A stretch of 22,512 nucleotides of DNA, taken from NCBI GenBank assembly GCA_003507475.1, contig DNVQ01000005.1, forward strand, positions 2,412 to 24,923. The letters are read 5' to 3'. The DNA comes from Candidatus Moraniibacteriota bacterium. Lineage in GTDB: Bacteria > Patescibacteriota > Minisyncoccia > Moranbacterales > UBA9337. Position numbers and translations under genes: made by a program. The first letter of the stretch is position 1; every line of letters starts with the position of its first letter. Positions 7,072 to 13,130 of this stretch are shown piece after piece. The notes below the pieces were generated by a model. The model had not been told where the DNA came from. It was given only the letters and a program-made list of their open reading frames with translations, and ran no database searches.

Positions 7072-7099
7072 CTTGTTAAAACAAGGAATGGCCAATTCC
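7072..7099. promoter_or_regulatory. Two abutting inverted repeats upstream of the small secreted gene
   Basis: CTTGTT-TT-AACAAG (7085-7072 on the minus strand) touches GGAAT-TGGCC-ATTCC (7099-7085). They sit 26-53 bases ahead of the ATG at 7046, where an operator or promoter would be. GGAAT also resembles the -35 element of ECF-type promoters, and an ECF sigma gene lies nearby, but I see no convincing matching -10. Confidence 0.35.
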
Positions 7100-7146
7100 A
7101 ACATTATTTATTACGCAGCTATTTTAAAATTTCTTTCATTGTTTAT

Positions 7147-7177
7147 AAAAACCACTAGTGTTATTCTAGCGGCTTTT
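7147..7177 (-). terminator. Hairpin after the membrane-protein gene, possible terminator
   Basis: On the minus strand AAAAGCCGCTAG pairs with CTAGTGGTTTTT (two G-U pairs) around a seven-base loop. The A and T runs at its edges make it look like a bidirectional rho-independent terminator, though the T run is short. Confidence 0.5.
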
Positions 7178-7229
7178 ATATTGTATATTAAATTATAATT
7201 AAAAAAATATTATTTTAAGACAATATTTT

Positions 7230-8036
7230 TTAATTACAATAATTCATCATGCGTCCGTCAGAAACAATTCCCCCTGTTTTATTTTCATTTAAGGCCTGAT
7301 TGCATTCCTCGGTGTTATTATTTTTTTTGCATAAACTGCATCCGCATCCCCATGGCCTAATCTCTCGAGCATTAAAAACGTTTTTTATTTCGTTTATTCC
7401 ACCGATAACTTTCACTCTCTCGCCCACTTTCATATTCACTCCTCTTTTTAAATTTGCTTCATTGCCCATAACATTCCATTTTTTGTCCTCTAGATCAATC
7501 AAATAAAAATTATGCCCATCTCCCATTTTAATGATTTTTCCAGCTATTAACCCTTTTTCAGGATTAGACCAGAAACTCACTTTATGCATTTCAGTGTTTT
7601 TATAATAAGGAATTTTTTGCCCAAAAGCCTTGTCTATTTTTTCGCTAATTCCAATTGCAAAAATAGTCCAACCCAAAATAAACACAATAAAAATGCTCAC
7701 AAAAATCAAAATATAACGATTTAAAAGATATCCTTTGCGCGTATGTTTATAATTTAAATACGCCAAAAATGAACACAGGCTCAAAATAATTATCCAAAAA
7801 TAAGGCATTAGAATAAAAAGATAAGTCCAAAAGCTTTTTTGCAGATACCAATAAATATCCCAATCATTATCATTAACAATAAAGATTATTACTCCCATAG
7901 CCAATGCTCCAATCAATATCGCAAATCCGCACAATACCCAAATTAAGTAATCCTTTATTAAAAATATCCATTTTGATTGTGGTTTGATATTTTTTTCTGC
8001 TATTTTTTTTAATATTTGATTAGCTTTGTTGTTCAT
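7230..8036 (-). CDS. Three-helix membrane protein with an OB-like domain, possible anti-sigma factor
   Basis: I chose the ATG at 8036; a TTG four codons upstream (8048) is the alternative, and neither has a clear SD. The first 30 or so residues are basic and helical (NQILKKIAEKNIKPQSK), followed by three membrane segments (about 34-58, 75-99, 112-134, numbered from the TTG). An outer beta-rich domain follows (about 158-232, GLIAGKIIKMGDGHNFYLI through GERVKVIGG), which resembles a small OB fold. The tail is cysteine-rich (GCGCSLC, then EEC) and ends GRMMNYCN. The gene lies only 20 bases after the ECF sigma gene. Anti-sigma factors are often membrane proteins encoded there with a cytoplasmic N-terminal helix, so that role is plausible, but I recognise no zinc-binding anti-sigma motif. 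Confidence 0.85.
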   Translation of the reverse strand: MNNKANQILKKIAEKNIKPQSKWIFLIKDYLIWVLCGFAILIGALAMGVIIFIVNDNDWDIYWYLQKSFWTYLFILMPYFWIIILSLCSFLAYLNYKHTRKGYLLNRYILIFVSIFIVFILGWTIFAIGISEKIDKAFGQKIPYYKNTEMHKVSFWSNPEKGLIAGKIIKMGDGHNFYLIDLEDKKWNVMGNEANLKRGVNMKVGERVKVIGGINEIKNVFNAREIRPWGCGCSLCKKNNNTEECNQALNENKTGGIVSDGRMMNYCN

Positions 8037-8056
8037 AAATTTTATCAATTTTTAAA

Positions 8057-8638
8057 CTATATTTTTTCATTCTTCATTATCTCATCTTTCAATTTCTTTT
8101 TAGCTCTATTTATTAAAGTTGCGATTGTTCCCAATGGCTTTTTTAAAATGTCTGAAATTTCTTTATAATCCTTATCTTCTAAAAATTTTAGCACCAGTAC
8201 TTCTTTATATTTCTCATCAAGCTTTTCCAGAGATTTTCTCAGTTCCTGAGCAGTATGTTTATTTTCCAGTTCTAGTACTATATTTTCACCGCTCGCAATA
8301 AAATCAAAAAGATTATCTTCTTCGTCGGTCGGAATAGCTCGTGGTCTAACTTTAATTTTTCTCCAAGCGCTTATAGTTTTGTTGTGAGCTATTCTATAAA
8401 TCCAAGAAGAAAACTTTAAGCTATTATCAAACTCATTCAGGTTTTTATAGACACTAATAAAAACGTCTTGCAAAATATCTTCTGCATCTTCTCTGGGGAA
8501 AGAGGATATTCTTAAAATATAATACAGAATAACCTTTTCATAACGGGAAATTATACAATAAAAATATTTTTGATTTTCCAAAGATAATTTCACCAACTCA
8601 TTATCGCTCCTATCTACACAATCCTCTACATTTAGCAT
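8057..8638 (-). CDS. ECF-type RNA polymerase sigma factor
   Basis: The protein has the two domains of extracytoplasmic-function sigma factors. Region 2 spans NELVKLSLENQKYF to KFSSWIYRIAHNKTISAWRK, with the core-binding stretch EDAEDILQDVFISVY. Region 4 is a helix-turn-helix domain, LEKLDEKYKEVLVLKFLEDK, DYKEISDILKKPLGTIATLI and NRAKKKLKDEI. An acidic linker joins them and there is no region 3. It should direct RNA polymerase to a small set of promoters. I chose ATG 8638; a TTG ten codons upstream (8668) gives a 203-residue form, and neither has an SD. The membrane protein that follows within 20 bases is the likely anti-sigma partner. Its targets are unknown; the dockerin promoters look like housekeeping sigma-70 sites instead. 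Confidence 0.93.
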   Translation of the reverse strand: MLNVEDCVDRSDNELVKLSLENQKYFYCIISRYEKVILYYILRISSFPREDAEDILQDVFISVYKNLNEFDNSLKFSSWIYRIAHNKTISAWRKIKVRPRAIPTDEEDNLFDFIASGENIVLELENKHTAQELRKSLEKLDEKYKEVLVLKFLEDKDYKEISDILKKPLGTIATLINRAKKKLKDEIMKNEKI

Positions 8639-8718
8639 ATTTTGTTCATGAGTAAATTTATTCTTCAATTTCGTTAATTATTACGTTTTAATTATTTTTT
8701 TCTTTCAAATTCTTCTCT

Positions 8719-8831
8719 ATCTCTGCGAGTAATTTGGGTACTCTCAAATTGCGTGGCAGTCCAGAAGATTAAAATTTGGATATTTATATACTCCTGGATT
8801 GCCACGTCAGGAGTACCTTCCTCGCAAAGAC
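8719..8831. repeat. Dispersed inverted repeat, family B copy 1
   Basis: The plus strand begins CTCTGCGAGTAATTTGGGTA and ends in CTCGCAAAGACA, with inner arms TGCGTGGCAGTCCAG and CTGGATTGCCACGTCAG; the whole can fold into one long imperfect hairpin. The same element stands at 14821-14917. The GCGTGGCA/TGCCACGTC core resembles dispersed repeats seen in many bacteria. It lies between the sigma gene and tRNA-Val. Confidence 0.75.
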
Positions 8832-8880
8832 AGACCTAATTTTTGTAATGAGAAATCAATGAAGAGCTATTTTTATTCTA

Positions 8881-8957
8881 TGGTGGGCGTATCTGGACTT
8901 GAACCAGAGACCCCTCGCATGTCATGCGAGTGCTCTAACCAACTGAGCTATACACCC
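8881..8957 (-). tRNA. tRNA-Val (anticodon GAC) with encoded CCA
   Basis: The cloverleaf is complete: acceptor GGGTGTA pairs with TACGCCC (one G-U), D arm GCTCAGTTGGTTAGAGC, anticodon stem CTCGC/GCGAG around loop ATGACAT, so the anticodon is GAC (Val). The T arm is CTGG-TTCAAGT-CCAG. Discriminator A and a genomic CCA (8883-8881) follow. It reads GUC and GUU. Confidence 0.95.
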
Positions 8958-8974
8958 TTTACTCCTTCGGAGAA

Positions 8975-9033
8975 TAACCAATTTACAATTTTCAATAACC
9001 AAACAATATTCAATAATCAATTTTTTAATTAAC
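8975..9033. repeat. Degenerate short-period AT repeat in spacer
   Basis: A run of variants of CAATTTACAATTTTC and CAATAATCAA with a 7-9 base rhythm fills the spacer between the HD gene and tRNA-Val. Low complexity may explain it alone. Confidence 0.4.
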
Positions 9034-9079
9034 ACTCCTATTGATAAATTCTAACTTTTAAATCAAAAATGGTCAAATT

Positions 9080-9763
9080 TTATCTTTTTCCTTCAACTTC
9101 CGCCCAAAATGTTTTAAAAAATTCCACCATGAATCTATCTCTTTCTTTTGCCATCTTTTTTCCTGCTTTAGTAATAATTTTATTTTTTAAATGTTTCAAT
9201 TTAATTTCGTATTCTAATGGTGCAGTGTCTTTATCTGTATAAGCATATTTATCAAATTTTTCATCAGCATGTTGCTTTTCTTGACCTGTATAAAGACGAT
9301 TAGCGCTTGATGAACCTGCAAATAAAAAAATTCTACCAATGCCAATCGCCCCCATTGTATCTAACTTATCTGCATCAAAAACAATTTTAGCCTCTAAAGT
9401 TCTAGGGACAAGGTTGTTTCTGCTGCGGTGAGCTTCTACACAATGGAGTATATTTTCTTTCTCCTCATTGCTAATATTTTTAAAACTTTCTAATATTTTC
9501 TGCGCTTCTTTTTTACCTTCAACTGCATGACAAAGCTTAACTCCATCTTTATAGCCTCTATTTTCCATTTCGAATTTTCGGCCGATGTCATGCAACAAAA
9601 CTGCTATTTCGATTATTTTTAGATCAGCTTTTTCGGACTTGCCTATTCTCAATGCCAACTTTCTAACTCTTTCAATGTGTGACCAATCATGACAACCACT
9701 TGCTCCCTCAAAATATTTTTTGGCAATTTTTTCAATTTTCTCAATATCTGCTTTTTTAATCAT
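9080..9763 (-). CDS. HD-domain metal-dependent phosphohydrolase
   Basis: The 227-residue protein carries the HD superfamily metal ligands: H25 in CHDWSHIERV, H57-D58 in LLHDIGR, a histidine in HCVEAHRSR, and D in FDADKLDTMG near 130. This matches small YedJ-like HD hydrolases, which act on phosphate esters or nucleotides; the substrate cannot be read from the sequence. The later half (GRIFLFAGSSSANRLYTG and a basic C-terminal helix) fits the same family. It is cytoplasmic, with no signal or membrane segment. The gene stands alone between tRNA-Val and a large palindromic repeat that separates it from the maf/mazG-like genes upstream. The ATG at 9763 fits the family length; I see no strong SD. 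Confidence 0.88.
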   Translation of the reverse strand: MIKKADIEKIEKIAKKYFEGASGCHDWSHIERVRKLALRIGKSEKADLKIIEIAVLLHDIGRKFEMENRGYKDGVKLCHAVEGKKEAQKILESFKNISNEEKENILHCVEAHRSRNNLVPRTLEAKIVFDADKLDTMGAIGIGRIFLFAGSSSANRLYTGQEKQHADEKFDKYAYTDKDTAPLEYEIKLKHLKNKIITKAGKKMAKERDRFMVEFFKTFWAEVEGKR

Positions 9764-9819
9764 ACTATTAATTGCTAAATTAATTGTTACTGTTTATATT
9801 TTTAAAAATCCCTAGCATT

Positions 9820-10028
9820 GTCATCCCACCTGTCTCGCCCTAGCTTGCCAAGGCGGAGAAAGTAAAATTTCTTAGCGATTCACCGTATGGCGGAGAGCTT
9901 TAGAAATTTACTTATGTGGGATCTCTGCTAGCAATAAAAAGGGAGATTTAGAATTAGACTGAGATTCCACATAGATGATTTTCTAAAAGCTCGTAAACTC
10001 AATTAGAAAATCTATCTTCTGGAATGAC
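9820..10028. repeat. Large composite palindrome, family A copy 1
   Basis: This 209-base element begins GTCATCCCAC and ends CTGGAATGAC. Inside are two hairpins. The left one runs from GTCATCCCAC to GTGGGATCTC. The right one has arms of about 30 bases, GATTTTCTAA paired with TTAGAAAATC and GAGATTCCACAT near CTTCTGGAATGAC. The right hairpin's arms match the left hairpin of 12898-13072 in reverse orientation almost exactly, while the loops differ. No reading frame is seen. It fills the 300-base gap between the HD and maf genes. Confidence 0.8.
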
Positions 10029-10063
10029 AAGCAAGTATAAGCAACGCTCAAATATCTAACATA

Positions 10064-10654
10064 TTAATCTCTAAGAACATTAACTCCCATTTCTTTTAAG
10101 GCTAAATAAATTTTTCCGATAGGAAAACCTACGATTGAATAAAAATCTCCACTACTTGACTCAACAAAAATCGAAGCGCGCTTCATAATTCCAAATGAAC
10201 CAGCTAAATTCAATGGCTCTCCCGTTGCCACATAATCATCAATTTCCTCATCACTTAAATCTTTAAATTTAACTACCCCCTCATTAAAATCATTTATTAT
10301 TTTTCCACTCTTAGTATCAATTACAGCAAAACCGGAAACTGCTACCACTTCTTTGCCAGAAAACATGCGCAAAGTCTTTTTAGCGTCCTCACTATCATTA
10401 GGCTTGCCAATAAATTTGCCCTCAAAAACTGCAAAAGTATCACCAGATAAAACAATAGCATCATCAAATTTTTCTGCCACCGCCTCACCCTTTTTAAGGG
10501 CTAGAAATTTTGCCAATTCTCTGGGATTATCCAAAGCGGCCATGTCTTCTTCATAATCGCTCTTCTCCATTATTTCAAAATCTTTCAAGCCAATTTGCTC
10601 AAGCAAAGCCTTTCTCCAATATGATTTTGAAGCTAAAATTATTTTTCTTTTCAT
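10064..10654 (-). CDS. maf: Maf-family nucleotide pyrophosphatase
   Basis: The 196-residue protein (family members are about 190-210) has the Maf signatures: N-terminal KIILASKSYWRKALLEQIG (the SxSxR phosphate loop), DNPRELAKFLALKKGEAV, IVLSGDTFAVFEGKFIGKP with the metal-binding Asp, and near the end AGSFGIM and DFYSIVGFPI. Maf proteins hydrolyse non-canonical or modified nucleoside triphosphates (dTTP, UTP, m5UTP and similar) to monophosphates and so sanitise the pool; older names link them to septum formation. The gene begins 10 bases after the MazG-like gene, another nucleotide pyrophosphatase, so the two make a compact nucleotide house-cleaning pair. The precise substrate group cannot be decided from sequence alone. 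Confidence 0.93.
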   Translation of the reverse strand: MKRKIILASKSYWRKALLEQIGLKDFEIMEKSDYEEDMAALDNPRELAKFLALKKGEAVAEKFDDAIVLSGDTFAVFEGKFIGKPNDSEDAKKTLRMFSGKEVVAVSGFAVIDTKSGKIINDFNEGVVKFKDLSDEEIDDYVATGEPLNLAGSFGIMKRASIFVESSSGDFYSIVGFPIGKIYLALKEMGVNVLRD

Positions 10655-10664
10655 TTAGTTTATC

Positions 10665-10997
10665 TTATTTTTCCCAAATTCTTTTTTCATTTATTTCTTC
10701 TTTATCCCTAATTGCTTTCTCCAAATCTATACCAAGTCTGTTTGAAATACAAAATAAATATATCATTATATCGGCCAGTTCGTTGGCAACATCCTTAGCT
10801 CTGGAATTTTTATTATCAAAAGATAAATTTGTATTATTCTTACGTACCGCCTTAAAAAGTTCTCCTATTTCTTCTCCTAACAATAAACATTGTTCCAAAA
10901 CCGTTTCCTCCTGAAAACCTCTCTGCTTTTCCATTTCAGTCGCATATTTTTGAAAATCAGATAATGTAGGATTTTTCTTTATAACTAATTTTGACAT
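10665..10997 (-). CDS. MazG-like nucleotide pyrophosphohydrolase
   Basis: The 110-residue protein is a single all-alpha MazG-like domain. It shows the metal-binding pattern EExxE (E42, E43, E46 in GEEIGELFKAVRK) followed by ExxD (E73, D76 in VANELADIMIYLF), and a basic C-terminal end (RDKEEINEKRIWEK). Such enzymes cut NTPs or dNTPs to monophosphate and pyrophosphate, probably as dimers. It is followed 10 bases later by maf, and preceded after 4 bases by the unknown 123-residue gene, so it is within a tight operon. A specific dUTPase or dCTPase assignment would be guesswork. Confidence 0.9.
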   Translation of the reverse strand: MSKLVIKKNPTLSDFQKYATEMEKQRGFQEETVLEQCLLLGEEIGELFKAVRKNNTNLSFDNKNSRAKDVANELADIMIYLFCISNRLGIDLEKAIRDKEEINEKRIWEK

Positions 10998-11001
10998 ATT
11001 A

Positions 11002-11373
11002 TTAATTTATTATTTTACATGCTTCGAAATGAATTTTCTCATCATTTTCATTAAACACTTTTATAACTTGATATTTCCCTTTTGTATGCACTTCGCCATT
11101 TTCCAAAAAATGCGTAGCTTCTAAAATTTTTATGCTAGCTATGGGTCGTGATAATTCTTCATTGCCCTTCGTTTTCATCAACGGAATTTGACCATTGCCC
11201 CAAAACTCACTATCGCTCAAATAATAAAGCCTCTGTCCACTTTTGAGAAATTCGTAAATTTTTCCTTCTTCCAAATTTTCCGGGACGCACTCTTGGACTT
11301 TTCTTTCTCCGGAGTTGTAGCTAGAAATATCCCGCAAAGCCAAATCTGGATTAAATTCAACTCTAATACCCAT
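11002..11373 (-). CDS. Conserved-looking cytoplasmic protein of unknown function
   Basis: This 123-residue protein has no signal peptide, membrane segment or nucleotide-binding motif that I can see. It is mixed alpha/beta with a probable beta-rich core (EGKIYEFLKSGQRLYYL, then SRPIASIKILEATHFLENGE and TKGKYQVIKVFNE). I recall similar sequences as hypothetical proteins in Patescibacteria, without a function. Four bases separate it from both the ferredoxin-thioredoxin gene before and the MazG-like gene after, so it is surely co-expressed with them. It could be an accessory to either the redox or the nucleotide functions, but nothing in the sequence decides. Confidence 0.8.
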   Translation of the reverse strand: MGIRVEFNPDLALRDISSYNSGERKVQECVPENLEEGKIYEFLKSGQRLYYLSDSEFWGNGQIPLMKTKGNEELSRPIASIKILEATHFLENGEVHTKGKYQVIKVFNENDEKIHFEACKIIN

Positions 11374-11377
11374 AAAT

Positions 11378-11989
11378 TTAAATGTTATTTGTTATAGCTC
11401 TTATCTTATCCAATACTACATCTTTTTGAGAGTTGTCATAATATCCTTCAATTTTACCAATCATTTCTCCTTTTTTAAAGAATAAAATGGAGGGTAAAAT
11501 ATTTATACCGTAATTACTCAATGATTTTTCATTCTCTACCTGCATCTTTCTAAACTTAATATCAATATCTTTAAAAATATCTTTAATCGGCATCGATCTT
11601 CTGAGACATTTTATGGAGTCTTCACTATAAGCTTCAACTGCCACCAATTTATCAGATTTCAATACTTCAATCTCAAATTTTTCTGGTTTCATCTGAAAGG
11701 CAGTATGAATTGGAACTGCGCCGTATCGGTCAACGAATAAATCTGAAACTTTTCGTGGATCACTCTCAATTTCTTTTTTTATTTTTTCATATTCTTCCTT
11801 ATCTCTGGCAACGTGAATAGCACTTACTTCGCAAGATTTTTCACATATTCCGCAACTAATACATTTTTCATTATCTATTATAATGCCTTTTTTCTCCTTG
11901 CTCCAAGATAAAGCACCTGTCGGACAAGCCGCAATACCATTACATTCTTGGGCATTATCGCAAATTTTAAAGTTTATTAGTACTGCCAT
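11378..11989 (-). CDS. Ferredoxin-thioredoxin-like fusion protein
   Basis: The 203-residue protein has an N-terminal ferredoxin domain (about 1-62) and a C-terminal thioredoxin-like domain (about 105-203). The ferredoxin motif CISCGICEKSC supplies C43, C46, C49 and C53, and C22-Pro supplies the partner for one complete 4Fe-4S cluster. The other half has only C10 and C16, spaced unusually, so a second cluster is doubtful. The thioredoxin part has the YGINILPSILFFKKGEMIGK strand with the cis-proline context, but the usual CxxC is missing: a lone Cys (KCLRRSMP) lies near its place, so it is not a normal dithiol oxidoreductase. A role in electron transfer or in handling iron-sulfur or thiol partners is possible. 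It follows the cysteine-rich 78-residue gene by 19 bases. Confidence 0.85.
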   Translation of the reverse strand: MAVLINFKICDNAQECNGIAACPTGALSWSKEKKGIIIDNEKCISCGICEKSCEVSAIHVARDKEEYEKIKKEIESDPRKVSDLFVDRYGAVPIHTAFQMKPEKFEIEVLKSDKLVAVEAYSEDSIKCLRRSMPIKDIFKDIDIKFRKMQVENEKSLSNYGINILPSILFFKKGEMIGKIEGYYDNSQKDVVLDKIRAITNNI

Positions 11990-12008
11990 ACGATTTAAAA
12001 AATTATAA

Positions 12009-12245
12009 TTAATTAAAAATTTCTTTTTTTACCTCTTTTAACTCTTTTTTATCTTCAATCAAAACTCCCCCATATAGCTTTATTAGCAATGGGATTACGC
12101 CGCAATTAGTGCATTTACCCCAATTACAACCCTTGCTATCCCCTTCATTATTAAGTTTCTGACATAATGCAATTTCACGCTCAAAAACATTTTTCGAAAT
12201 CACATTTTTCTTAAGACCAGTTTTGCAAGTTATTTTTTTATGCAT
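12009..12245 (-). CDS. Small cysteine-rich protein of unknown function
   Basis: The 78-residue protein has cysteines at the N-terminus (ITCKTG), mid-protein (ALCQKL) and in GCNWGKCTNCGVIPLLIKLY, where C-x4-C-x2-C could bind zinc or an iron-sulfur centre. Similar short proteins with GCNWGKCxNCGVIPLL occur, as I recall, in Patescibacteria as hypotheticals. It precedes the ferredoxin-thioredoxin fusion by 19 bases, which favours a metal or redox role, but this is inference. The ATG at 12245 follows the hairpin repeat at 12255-12290, whose last bases (CGGGA) sit at ribosome-binding distance. Charged residues dominate the C-terminus (KKELKEVKKE). Confidence 0.82.
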   Translation of the reverse strand: MHKKITCKTGLKKNVISKNVFEREIALCQKLNNEGDSKGCNWGKCTNCGVIPLLIKLYGGVLIEDKKELKEVKKEIFN

Positions 12246-12254
12246 ATATTTATC

Positions 12255-12290
12255 CCGTTAAATTGAGGTAATCCGCACCATTCAACTGGG
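12255..12290 (-). repeat. 36-base hairpin repeat, family D copy 1 (supplies a ribosome binding site)
   Basis: On the minus strand CCCAGTTGAAT folds with ATTTAACGG and the G that follows (one bulged A, one G-U). About 25 of 36 positions match the element at 15850-15885, without gaps. Its end lies nine bases before the ATG at 12245. It also overlaps the last codons and TGA stop of the CYTH gene. Confidence 0.65.
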
Positions 12291-12869
12291 ATTATTTTCA
12301 AATGGATTATTGCTCTCAAAAGTTATTTCTGCCACATGATTGTTCACAAACTCTTCAGATACATTATATTTTTTAACATAAAGCGGACTGACGCATCCAA
12401 AAAATGCCTGAGCGTAATCAAAACCTAATTTTTCTGAAATACTTTTAACAGCTTCTTCTGATTTTCCCTCAACTTCTACAAGCGGTTCAAGAAATGGCCA
12501 GTGGTCAATTGTAATTTCTACATCGTCCAAGATCCATAACTCTCTCTTGGTTTCCTGATAAGATTTTTTCTGACAGCCTATAGTTTCCAAAAACTCCACT
12601 GCTTCAGAAAAATCATCCACATTGAGTCCTATCTCCTTTTGATTTTCAATTTTTTCACCATCAATAATTTTAATAATCATCGTTATCTTATCGCCCTCAT
12701 CTCTCACTCGCAACCATCCATCTGTCCTTTCATGCCCAATAGGAAAATTAAACGTTACTCGTTTTTGTAAAAATTCTTCTCGCACCAAAACTGCGCCAGA
12801 TTTTTTTAATCTATCTCTAATTTCATCTTTGTCTATATTCGTAAAAGTTGCTTCAAATTCTATTTTCAT
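12282..12869 (-). CDS. CYTH-domain protein (class IV adenylate cyclase / thiamine-triphosphatase superfamily)
   Basis: The 195-residue protein fits the CYTH tunnel fold: N-terminal KIEFEAT (ExExK motif with the last Lys replaced by Thr, residues 4-8), GWLRVRDEGDKITMIIK with the Arg and Lys that bind triphosphate, KEIGLNVDD, and late acidic strands VEITIDHWPFLEPLVEVEG. Members bind triphosphates or polyphosphate with a metal ion; some make cAMP, others hydrolyse thiamine triphosphate or tripolyphosphate. The ExExT variation leaves its activity open. The extreme C-terminus (NNPFENNPS) is low-complexity, and its last codons and stop lie inside the 36-base repeat at 12255-12290, suggesting that insertion of the repeat redefined the end of the gene. 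It is the first gene of the run to maf. Confidence 0.88.
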   Translation of the reverse strand: MKIEFEATFTNIDKDEIRDRLKKSGAVLVREEFLQKRVTFNFPIGHERTDGWLRVRDEGDKITMIIKIIDGEKIENQKEIGLNVDDFSEAVEFLETIGCQKKSYQETKRELWILDDVEITIDHWPFLEPLVEVEGKSEEAVKSISEKLGFDYAQAFFGCVSPLYVKKYNVSEEFVNNHVAEITFESNNPFENNPS

Positions 12870-12897
12870 TTTTTTAATTGTGAAAAGTTATTTTTTT

Positions 12898-13072
12898 GTC
12901 ATTCCAGAAGATAGATTTTCTAAGCGATTCGCAACAGCGAAGAGCTTTTAGAAAATCATCTATGTGGAATCTCAGGTTTAAATAAATTCGGGTTTATTTT
13001 TGGCGGAGATTCTACATAAGTGATTTTTATCCACTCAATTCTTCGCGGTAAAAATCTACTTTCTAGAATGAC
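12898..13072. repeat. Large composite palindrome, family A copy 2
   Basis: This 175-base element begins GTCATTCCAGAAG and ends CTAGAATGAC. The left hairpin has arms GATAGATTTTCTAA and TTTAGAAAATCATC ending TGTGGAATCTC; the right runs GAGATTCTACATAAGTG to AATCTACTTTCTAGAATGAC. The loops GCGATTCGCAACAGCGAAGA and CTCAATTCTTCGCGG are unrelated. No gene is seen in it. Confidence 0.8.
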
Positions 13073-13090
13073 AACTAGCGAGGTGGTCAG

Positions 13091-13124
13091 AAATTTGTAA
13101 ATTTGTACTTGATTTGCAAATATT
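13091..13124. repeat. 34-base dispersed repeat (copy 1)
   Basis: The run AAATTTGTAAATTTGTACTT and the bases after it match 26 of 34 positions with 21386-21419. Both lie in spacers. Low base complexity weakens the case. Confidence 0.45.
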
Positions 13125-13130
13125 TAGTTA

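Noticed and set aside
8799..9032. Plus-strand ORF with SGLEPETPRMSC
   Set aside because: That peptide is simply the reverse strand of tRNA-Val read as protein, a well-known annotation artefact.
10510..10914. 134-codon plus-strand ORF
   Set aside because: It crosses the maf/MazG-like boundary in antisense; both those genes have clear family motifs.
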